Source of the DNA: Prevotellaceae bacterium UBA711
Lineage (GTDB): Bacteria > Bacteroidota > Bacteroidia > Bacteroidales > Bacteroidaceae
Reading direction: 5' to 3'
Length of the DNA stretch: 12,089 bases
Assembly: GCA_002297545.1 (NCBI GenBank)
Contig: DBLZ01000099.1
Coordinates: forward strand, 1-12,089
The notes below the pieces were generated by a model, which saw only the letters and a program-made list of their open reading frames with translations, searched no databases and had not been told where the DNA came from. A program made the translations under genes and the position numbers. Shown one piece after another: positions 6,015 to 12,089 of the stretch (its first letter is position 1; each line of letters begins with the position of its first letter).

Positions 6015-6647
6015 GTGTTCATAGTAGTAGCAGGAAACATAGGAGCAGGCAAAACCACGCTTACCGAAATGCTGGCCAAGCACTATGGCTGGGAACCTAA
6101 ACTGGAGGCCGTGGCACGCAACCCGTACATGGAGGATTACTACAGGGACATACACCGATGGAGCTTCTGCTTCGAGGTCTTCTTCCTGAAGGAACGTTTC
6201 CGCGACCTCCTGAGCATATCCACCACGGACCGGGACGTAATCCAGGACCGCAGCATATTCGAGGGCGTGCACATCTTTGCCGCCAACAACCAGGCCATGG
6301 GCAACATGGAACAGAGGGACTATGACACCTTCATAGAACTATTCCGGCAGATGACCAGCGTGGCACGCATGCCCAACCTGATGATTTATCTGCGTGCATC
6401 CATACCGCACCTGGTGGCCAACATACAGAGACGGGGACGGGACTACGAGCAGGCCATACCCATAGAGTACCTGCAGAACCTGAACGACCGATACGAGGAC
6501 TTCGTCCGCAACAAGTACAAGGGACGGGTGCTGACCATAGACGTGGACCACCTGGACTTCCTGCACAGGAGCGAGGATTTCCGCCTCATCACCGACAAGA
6601 TAGACCGTACGCTGTATGGCCTCTTTCCCGAAGAAACCAACGAATAA
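6015..6647 (+). CDS. Deoxynucleoside kinase, first paralogue
   Basis: A 210-residue cytoplasmic kinase of the dNK family (deoxyadenosine/deoxyguanosine/deoxycytidine kinases), which phosphorylates salvaged deoxynucleosides. The P-loop GNIGAGKTT is at 7-15, the DRS motif (ERS/DRS family signature, here VIQDRSIFEG) at 78-80, and the lid arginines in QRRGRDYEQAIPI at 138-150. It starts with GTG: the first residues FIVVAGNIG align with the second kinase, and no ATG lies nearby upstream in frame. The leader region 5946-6014 is AT-rich but shows no TAnnTTTG element. The next gene is a paralogue 22 bp away. Bacterial relatives often come as adjacent pairs, in Lactobacillus forming heterodimers with different nucleoside preference, so the same is plausible here. 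Substrate cannot be read from sequence. Confidence 0.93.
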   Translation: MFIVVAGNIGAGKTTLTEMLAKHYGWEPKLEAVARNPYMEDYYRDIHRWSFCFEVFFLKERFRDLLSISTTDRDVIQDRSIFEGVHIFAANNQAMGNMEQRDYDTFIELFRQMTSVARMPNLMIYLRASIPHLVANIQRRGRDYEQAIPIEYLQNLNDRYEDFVRNKYKGRVLTIDVDHLDFLHRSEDFRLITDKIDRTLYGLFPEETNE

Positions 6648-6669
6648 CCCTTCATAAAAGACAACAGAT

Positions 6670-7284
6670 ATGCACATAGCCATAGCAGGAAACATAGGCA
6701 GCGGCAAGACCACCCTTACCAATATGCTGGCCAAGCGATACGGGTGGGAACCGCGCTTCGAGCCCGTGGACATCAATCCCTACCTGGAGGACTTCTACAA
6801 GGACATGTCGAGGTGGAGCTTCAACCTCCAGATCTACTTCCTCAACAAGCGTTTCAAGGACGTGGTGGAGATCAGCCGCATACAGGACCATACCGTAATA
6901 CAGGACCGCACCATCTTCGAGGACGCCCGCATCTTTGCCCCCAACCTGCACGAGCAGGGCTACATGTCGGACCGCGACTTTGCCAACTATACCGACCTCT
7001 TCGACCTGATGATGTCGCTGGTGGGATTGCCCGACCTGATGATATACATCCGCAGCTCCATACCCAACCTCATCGCCCAAATAAGCAAACGCGGACGCGA
7101 GTATGAGCAGAGCATACGCATAGACTACCTCAATGGTCTGAACGAGCGCTACGAGGAGTGGATAAAAAACTACCCCGGACAGGTGCTGATAGTGGACGGG
7201 GACAAATGCAAGTTTGGCGACAACCCCGACGACTTCCGTGCCATCACCGAAGAGATAGACCAACGACTGTTCGGACTCTTCTAA
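6670..7284 (+). CDS. Deoxynucleoside kinase, second paralogue
   Basis: A 204-residue dNK-family kinase. The P-loop GNIGSGKTT is at 7-15, the second-motif form is DRT (VIQDRTIFED) at 79-81, and the lid is SKRGREYEQSIRI at 139-151. It aligns along its whole length with the preceding kinase, sharing YGWEP, NPY(M/L)ED and RGR(D/E)YEQ, but differs at the DRS/DRT site and in the 45-75 and 85-105 regions, which include residues near the nucleoside pocket. That pattern fits duplication followed by change of substrate. The ATG is preceded by an unremarkable 22-bp gap, and the flippase gene begins 21 bp later. Its isoleucine codons are 13 ATA, 8 ATC and no ATT. Confidence 0.93.
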   Translation: MHIAIAGNIGSGKTTLTNMLAKRYGWEPRFEPVDINPYLEDFYKDMSRWSFNLQIYFLNKRFKDVVEISRIQDHTVIQDRTIFEDARIFAPNLHEQGYMSDRDFANYTDLFDLMMSLVGLPDLMIYIRSSIPNLIAQISKRGREYEQSIRIDYLNGLNERYEEWIKNYPGQVLIVDGDKCKFGDNPDDFRAITEEIDQRLFGLF

Positions 7285-7305
7285 CCCTATATCCATGCCT
7301 CCACT

Positions 7306-8751
7306 ATGGCCGACCTGAAATCCCTTGCCAAGGACACCGCACTGTACGGGCTATCCAGTATCGTGGGCAGGTTTCTCAACTACCTGCTGGTGCCACTGTA
7401 CACCAACGTCATCAGCGCAGCCAACGGCGGCTATGGCATAGTCACCAACCTCTATGCCTACGTGGCTCTGCTGATGGTCTTCCTCACCTTCGGCATGGAG
7501 ACCACCTTCTTCCGCTTCGCCAACAAGGAGGGAGAGAACCCCGATGCCGTGTTCACCAACGCCATGATGGTAGTGGGCGGGCTGACGGCACTGTTTCTTG
7601 CAGGAACCTTCGGTTTCATCGGCCCTATAAGCAACCTTTTGGGCTACGGCCGGCACCACGAGTACATACTGGTAATGGCCTCCGTAGTGGCACTGGACGC
7701 CATGCAGGCCATACCGTTCGGATACCTGCGGTACAAGTCCAAGGCCCTGAAATTCGTATCGCTGAAGCTCCTGTTCATCATCATGAACATAGGGCTGAAC
7801 CTGTTCTACTACGTCTACCTGGGCGAGTCGGATGTCCTGTATGTCTTCCTGCTCAACCTGGTATGCACGGGGCTGATAACCTTCTTCTTCCTGCCCGAGT
7901 TGCTGCACATACGCTGGCGCGCCGACATGCCTCTGCTGCGCCGCATGCTTTCCTACTCCTGGCCCATCCTCATCCTTGGCATAGCCGGCATACTGAACCA
8001 GGCCGCGGACAAGATGATATTCCCCCTCATCTATCCCGACCACGCAAAGGGCGTGGTGGAACTGGGCATATACGGTGCCTGCGTCAAGGTGGCCATGATC
8101 ATGGCCATGATAACACAGGCTTTCCGCTACGCCTACGAACCGTTCGTATTCTCGCAGAGCCGCGATAAGGACAAGAACCAGACCTACGCCCTGGGCATGA
8201 AGTACTTCCTCATCTTCACCCTGTTGGCCTTCCTCTGCGTCATAGCCTACATGCCCCTGCTCCAGTACATGGTGGGCAGCGGTTACCGCGAGGGTCTGAA
8301 AGTGGTGCCCATAGTCATGGCGGCCGAGATAATGATGGGCGTGTACTTCAACCTCTCTTTCTGGTACAAGCTCATCGACCGCACCATCTACGGAGCATGG
8401 TTTTCGCTGGCGGGCTGCGCCGTGCTGCTGGCCGTGGACATCATCTTCATACCCCGCTACAGCTACACGGCCTGTGCCTGGGGCGGCTTTGCCGGATACG
8501 GCACCGCCATGGTGCTGAGCTACATTGTGGGCCAACGGAAGAACCCCATAGACTACCCGCTGAAGAGCATGGCCGTGTACGTGGGCATCACGGCACTGTT
8601 CTTTGCCATCATGCAAAGCCTTCCCGAGGATTGGCCGGCCGTATGGCGCATGGGCATCAATACCGTTCTCATCATCGCCTTTGTGGGTCACATACTGTAC
8701 CACGACCTGCCGCTGCGGTCTTTGCCGGTCATAGGCAAGCATTTCAGGTGA
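7306..8751 (+). CDS. Wzx/MATE-type polysaccharide flippase (MOP superfamily)
   Basis: A 481-residue integral membrane protein with about 12-14 hydrophobic segments. The start (LAKDTALYGLSSIVGRFLNY, then PLYTNVISAANGGYGIVTNLYAY) is typical of Bacteroidota lipopolysaccharide/oligosaccharide flippases, as is SYSWPILILGIAGILNQAADKMI near 220-242 and the polysaccharide biosynthesis C-terminal region that follows. Such proteins move undecaprenyl-linked glycans across the inner membrane. No glycosyltransferase genes lie nearby, so it is not in a surface polysaccharide cluster; a general envelope substrate is possible. It is the last gene of the close plus-strand run. A 53-bp gap with a new promoter follows. 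Confidence 0.9.
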   Translation: MADLKSLAKDTALYGLSSIVGRFLNYLLVPLYTNVISAANGGYGIVTNLYAYVALLMVFLTFGMETTFFRFANKEGENPDAVFTNAMMVVGGLTALFLAGTFGFIGPISNLLGYGRHHEYILVMASVVALDAMQAIPFGYLRYKSKALKFVSLKLLFIIMNIGLNLFYYVYLGESDVLYVFLLNLVCTGLITFFFLPELLHIRWRADMPLLRRMLSYSWPILILGIAGILNQAADKMIFPLIYPDHAKGVVELGIYGACVKVAMIMAMITQAFRYAYEPFVFSQSRDKDKNQTYALGMKYFLIFTLLAFLCVIAYMPLLQYMVGSGYREGLKVVPIVMAAEIMMGVYFNLSFWYKLIDRTIYGAWFSLAGCAVLLAVDIIFIPRYSYTACAWGGFAGYGTAMVLSYIVGQRKNPIDYPLKSMAVYVGITALFFAIMQSLPEDWPAVWRMGINTVLIIAFVGHILYHDLPLRSLPVIGKHFR

Positions 8752-8792
8752 GGAATGGCCGGGTGACACACTATTATGTCCACTTTTTTTCG

Positions 8793-8800
8793 TACCTTTG
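8793..8800 (+). promoter_or_regulatory. Promoter -7 element of the Rid-like gene
   Basis: TACCTTTG is an exact TAnnTTTG match, preceded by a run of seven or more T and a cg. Only four bases (tgac) separate it from ATG 8805, the same arrangement as at ribF. The -33 element is not clear. Confidence 0.65.
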
Positions 8801-8804
8801 TGAC

Positions 8805-9962
8805 ATGGAATACACACAATTAGATATACGGGAACAGGCTGCCAGGGTGGAACTCTCTGCCTTTTCTACAAAGGGAGGCACTCGCGAGTGGCACGCCATC
8901 CTGCACGTAGAGCCGCAAGAGGACACCTTTGAGGAACAATATGCACGTCTGTGCCGGACCGAGGAAGCCCTGATGGCAAGAGAAGAGATGGCGGGGGCCA
9001 AGGCCGTGCTGAAGCGCTATTTTCTGTCCGACAGCACCAACCAGTGCCCACTAATGCACTCTGTCCGGTCGCCGCACTGCACCACCAGCTACATACAGCA
9101 GCCGCCACTGGACGGCAGCCGCGTGGCTCTGTGGATATACCTGCAGGAGGGTGCCGACACGGTGGAATACGAAGCCGACACCTGCGGCTCCACCATAGTC
9201 AGCCACAACGGCTACCGCCACATCTGGACAATGGGTCTGGTGGACACACAGGGCAGCAGCCATGACCAGACACACACATTGCTGGAGAGATACGGACAGC
9301 TGCTGACCGCCCAAGGGGCTACCGTGGCCGACAACTGTCTGCGCACATGGTTCTTCGTACGCGATGTGGACACCCAATACCATGGTCTGGTGATGGCACG
9401 CCGCGAGCACTTCGACCGCATTGGTCTCACCCCATCCACGCACTACATCTCCTCCACAGGCATTGGCGGCAATCCGGCCGAGACCAAGGCTCTGGTACAG
9501 TTAGGCGCATACGCCATGACCGGTTTCCTGCCCGAACAGCAACGCTATCTCTACGCCCCCACTCACCTCAACCGCACCAGTGACTACGGCGTTACCTTCG
9601 AGCGCGGCACCCTGATGCTCTACGGCGACCGACGCCATGCCTACATCTCCGGCACAGCCAGCATAGACAACCATGGCGAGGTGGTGCATGTGGGAGACAT
9701 ACGCCGCCAGACCCTGCGCATGTGGGAGAACGTGGAGCAGCTCCTGGCCGAAGCCGACATGACCATGGAACATTGTGCCCACATCATCGTCTACCTGCGC
9801 GACACTGCGGACTACACCATCGTCAGCCGGATGTTCGCCGAGCGTTTCCCGTCCGTCCCCACGGTCATCACCATGGCTCCGGTCTGCCGCCCCGCATGGC
9901 TCATAGAAATGGAGTGCATGGCCATACGCGAAGACAAGAACCCGGAGTACAGGGCGTTCTGA
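8805..9962 (+). CDS. Two-part Rid (YjgF/YER057c/UK114) protein, chorismatase-like architecture
   Basis: A 385-residue soluble protein. The C-terminal about 130 residues (255-376) form a Rid domain: YGVTFERGTLMLYGDRRHAY, SGTASID, then a helix pair and CAHIIVYLRD. It ends with VCRPAWLIEMECMA at 360-373. The N-terminal part (about 90-240) contains CLRTWFFVRDVDTQYHGLVMAR and SSTGIGG, a pattern I associate with FkbO/Hyg5/XanB2-type chorismatases, which are themselves built on a Rid fold. The arginine that catalyses imine hydrolysis in RidA appears to be replaced (by alignment from the C-terminal E-x-E, by Thr 353). So a classical imine deaminase role is unlikely; a small-molecule hydrolase is possible. 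ATG 8805 is chosen because the frame upstream lies inside the flippase gene and the promoter is next to it. Function unknown. Confidence 0.85.
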   Translation: MEYTQLDIREQAARVELSAFSTKGGTREWHAILHVEPQEDTFEEQYARLCRTEEALMAREEMAGAKAVLKRYFLSDSTNQCPLMHSVRSPHCTTSYIQQPPLDGSRVALWIYLQEGADTVEYEADTCGSTIVSHNGYRHIWTMGLVDTQGSSHDQTHTLLERYGQLLTAQGATVADNCLRTWFFVRDVDTQYHGLVMARREHFDRIGLTPSTHYISSTGIGGNPAETKALVQLGAYAMTGFLPEQQRYLYAPTHLNRTSDYGVTFERGTLMLYGDRRHAYISGTASIDNHGEVVHVGDIRRQTLRMWENVEQLLAEADMTMEHCAHIIVYLRDTADYTIVSRMFAERFPSVPTVITMAPVCRPAWLIEMECMAIREDKNPEYRAF

Positions 9963-10030
9963 TGAGACGACCCGACATCCATAGTGCCCATACACATAAA
10001 CCATAACCGGAGTTGTCCATGCCTCACGGC

Positions 10031-10083
10031 ACCATGACTACCGTTTCAAACAATCCTATCATACTATGTATACCATGACTACC
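10031..10083. repeat. 12-bp direct repeat at the GH20 start
   Basis: accatgactacc occurs at 10031-10042 and again at 10072-10083, the second copy covering the alternative start ATG 10075. The first copy opens a frame that ends after 14 codons at 10076, overlapping the GH20 start. Confidence 0.7.
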
Positions 10084-12089
10084 AACCGTTCCCTCTTGAA
10101 GAGACTGCTGCTTGCCGGCCTGCTCGTGTGCAACGTATGTGCCTCCATGGCCGAAGACATCGACATCATTCCACGCCCATTACGTGTGGAGCAGGCATCC
10201 GGCACCTTTACACTCACCCCCAAGGCCACCATCGGTTACGACGCGGCATGCAAGGCCCAGGCGGAATATCTGCACGATGTCATCCTCCAATCCACCGGCT
10301 GGGACCTGCAACTGAAAGAGAATGCACGCAAGGCTACCATCCTGCTAAACGTAGACTCAGTTGTCATAGGCAAGGCCGAGGGTTACAGGCTGGAAGTGAC
10401 CCCGGGCAAGACCACAATCTGCGGTGCCGACCAAGGCGGCGTGTTCTATGGCATACAGAGCCTGCTGCAACTGTTCCCCTCGGAGATATACGCCGACCGC
10501 CCGCAGCGCGGCGTACAATGGACGGTCAAGGCCGTCTCCGTTGAGGACGCTCCGGAACGCCCCTGGCGCGGCATGATGCTGGACGTGGCCCGATATTTCC
10601 ACGACAAGGAGTTCGTGAAGAAGTACATCGACATGATGGCCATGTACAAGCTCAACAAGTTGCAGTTCCACTTCATCGACGACTCGGGCTGGCGACTGGA
10701 GATAAAGAAGTACCCGCGTCTGACCGAGGTGGGAGCCTGGGCCGGACCCGACCACAACCGCCTCGGAGGCTACTACACCCAGGACGACATTCGGGAGCTC
10801 ATAGCCTACGGACAGGTGCGCAACGTGGAGATAATCCCCGAGATAGAGTTCCCGGCACATATTCTGTCCGCCGTGGTGGCCTATCCGTGGCTCAGCTGCA
10901 CAGGCCTGCAGCACGAGATGCCTCTGCAGCACTTCATCAGCCGCGACCTGCTGTGCGTAGGCAAGGAAAGCTCACTGAAGTTCCTGCGCGACGTGCTGGA
11001 AGAGACCATTGAACTGTTCCCCTCGCGATACATCAACATCGGTGGCGATGAGGCCGTCTACAGCCGGTGGGAACAGTGCCCCGACTGCCAGGCGCTGATG
11101 AAGCGCGAGGGACTCTCACAGGCATCGGAGCTGCAAGGCTACCTCACCAACTATGTGGCCGACCTCATGAAAACGAAGGGGCGCACCGTCATCGGTTGGG
11201 AGGAGATAATAATGCGAGGCAAGGTGAACACTCCCGTGGTGGGGCTCTTCTGGCACAACGTGGCCGACAGCATACATGCCACCCGGACCGGTCACAAGGC
11301 CATCCTCACACCGGCCGTGCAGATGTACCTGGACTTCCCCGAAGGCAGCACCCCGGGCGAAGTGAAGGCCGCCACATGGTGCCCGCCCGTTTCCGTTGAG
11401 AAGTGCTACACGATGGAGGTCAACGACTATTCCGACAAGTCCACCGTCATTGGCGTACAAGGCTGCCTGTGGAGCGACCAGTTCATCCATGGCACCGTGC
11501 TGCAGGAGATACCCTACCTCAACGAGAACCGCTCGGAGAACTATGTCGAATACCTTACGTTCCCGCGCCTGCTGGCCGTGGCGGAGGTGGCCTGGTCGCC
11601 GTGTGCCAAACGCGATTACGCCGACTTCAGCCAACGCCTCACGCACCACTATGCACGCCTGGACCACAAGGGATGCCACTACCGTGTGCCCGAACCGCGC
11701 ATCGAGTCCATGGAAGAAACGGCCGGGGGCAAGCTGAAGTTCACCTTGGCTCCTGCCGTGGAAGGTGCCGACATACTCTACACCACCGACGGCTCCTATC
11801 CCACGGTGCATTCGCCCAAGTACACCGGCCCAGTCACCGTGGACAGGAAGAGCGACTTCCATGCCATCACCGTGGTCAGCCCGCGCCACTACTCGCTGCC
11901 CATCTACTTTGCCCCCGACTATTCGGCCTACAAACAATATGGCACCTACACCGCCGAGTGGAAGCCCCTGACCGTGCAGCCCCGCATGGAACCATGGCGC
12001 TTCGAGTGCACAGGCAAGGTGTCAGGCAACGGCCGATACGAAGTCACCTTTATCCACACCAAGGGAGCCAATGCTTTCCGCACCGGCAC
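10066..12089 (+). CDS. Secreted GH20 beta-N-acetylhexosaminidase (3' end outside window)
   Basis: 674 codons are visible and the frame is open to the window edge. A signal peptide is seen at 1-29 (NRSLLKRLLLAGLLVCNVCASMA), with no lipobox, so export to the periplasm or beyond is expected. GH20b-like domain about 32-160 (IIPRPLRVEQASGTFTL, DQGGVFYGIQSLLQL). Catalytic TIM barrel about 165-510: RGMMLDVARYF at 168-178 (substrate-binding Arg 168), NKLQFHFIDDSGWRLE at 197-212, IGGDEA at 325-330 with the acid pair D328-E329, GWEEI, MYLDFPEG at 420-427 and GCLWSDQF at 466-473. A chitobiase-type C-terminal domain follows (LYTTDGSYPT at 571-580), then a further beta-rich domain. The family removes terminal GlcNAc/GalNAc from glycans such as mucin or host glycoproteins. 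Start ATG 10066 or 10075; both precede the same signal peptide. Confidence 0.93.
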   Translation, partial: MYTMTTNRSLLKRLLLAGLLVCNVCASMAEDIDIIPRPLRVEQASGTFTLTPKATIGYDAACKAQAEYLHDVILQSTGWDLQLKENARKATILLNVDSVVIGKAEGYRLEVTPGKTTICGADQGGVFYGIQSLLQLFPSEIYADRPQRGVQWTVKAVSVEDAPERPWRGMMLDVARYFHDKEFVKKYIDMMAMYKLNKLQFHFIDDSGWRLEIKKYPRLTEVGAWAGPDHNRLGGYYTQDDIRELIAYGQVRNVEIIPEIEFPAHILSAVVAYPWLSCTGLQHEMPLQHFISRDLLCVGKESSLKFLRDVLEETIELFPSRYINIGGDEAVYSRWEQCPDCQALMKREGLSQASELQGYLTNYVADLMKTKGRTVIGWEEIIMRGKVNTPVVGLFWHNVADSIHATRTGHKAILTPAVQMYLDFPEGSTPGEVKAATWCPPVSVEKCYTMEVNDYSDKSTVIGVQGCLWSDQFIHGTVLQEIPYLNENRSENYVEYLTFPRLLAVAEVAWSPCAKRDYADFSQRLTHHYARLDHKGCHYRVPEPRIESMEETAGGKLKFTLAPAVEGADILYTTDGSYPTVHSPKYTGPVTVDRKSDFHAITVVSPRHYSLPIYFAPDYSAYKQYGTYTAEWKPLTVQPRMEPWRFECTGKVSGNGRYEVTFIHTKGANAFRTG

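Noticed and set aside
5028..6272. 414-codon minus-strand open frame
   Set aside because: It lies opposite the SpmA-SpmB protein and the first kinase, is very rich in His, Gly and Tyr, and is a by-product of GC-rich codon use.
7351..8817. 488-codon minus-strand open frame
   Set aside because: It is antisense to the flippase gene, is compositionally odd (His, Gln, Val, Tyr) and has no known fold or promoter.

Overview
The window comes from the chromosome of a Bacteroidales bacterium. The evidence is (i) the gene families, including a PG_1098-type methyltransferase and a fused SpmA-SpmB protein, (ii) repeated promoter elements of the Bacteroidota TAnnTTTG type, and (iii) the lack of clear Shine-Dalgarno sequences before the starts. 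The GC content of the core genes is high for the order (one ruvB line counted by hand is about 67 %), so a GC-rich lineage such as a Prevotellaceae-like or Alistipes-like one is possible. I cannot name the genus.

Layout. Positions 1-653 carry the end of an AT-richer gene (about 38 % GC in one counted line): a Bergerat-fold ATP-binding, RecG-like/AlbA-type protein with an odd Ser-Asn-Gln repeat linker and a winged-helix tail. Positions 654-860 hold what looks like a frameshifted scrap of an ISL3-type transposase and a 15-bp tandem duplication. A minus-strand tRNA with anticodon CAT (923-996) follows, with its own terminator (872-915) and promoter (around 1053-1083). This left edge reads as the worn boundary of a mobile or accessory segment abutting a tRNA gene. 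From 1116 on the window is core genome: ribF (+), a convergent class I SAM methyltransferase of the THUMP-like/PG_1098 family (-) that overlaps ribF by 36 bp, a 434-bp non-coding divergent region with a duplicated motif, then a long plus-strand run.

The plus-strand run is ruvB, a fused SpmA-SpmB nucleoside-recognition/Gate membrane protein, two tandem deoxynucleoside kinase paralogues, a Wzx/MATE-type flippase, a two-part Rid/chorismatase-like protein with its own promoter, and a secreted GH20 beta-N-acetylhexosaminidase that runs off the right end. ruvB to the flippase are closely spaced (22, 69, 22 and 21 bp) and could be one transcript. The two kinases fit a purine/pyrimidine deoxynucleoside salvage pair. 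The Gate-domain protein beside them might handle nucleosides or other small solutes, but that is only a contextual guess.

I see no CRISPR array, no intact insertion sequence and no convincing new multi-gene system. The points most worth checking are the possibly leaderless promoters at ribF and rid, the Rid/chorismatase-like protein, the ATA-rich codon use together with a CAU tRNA of uncertain identity, the SNQ-repeat linker, and the unusual active-site variants in the GH20 enzyme.
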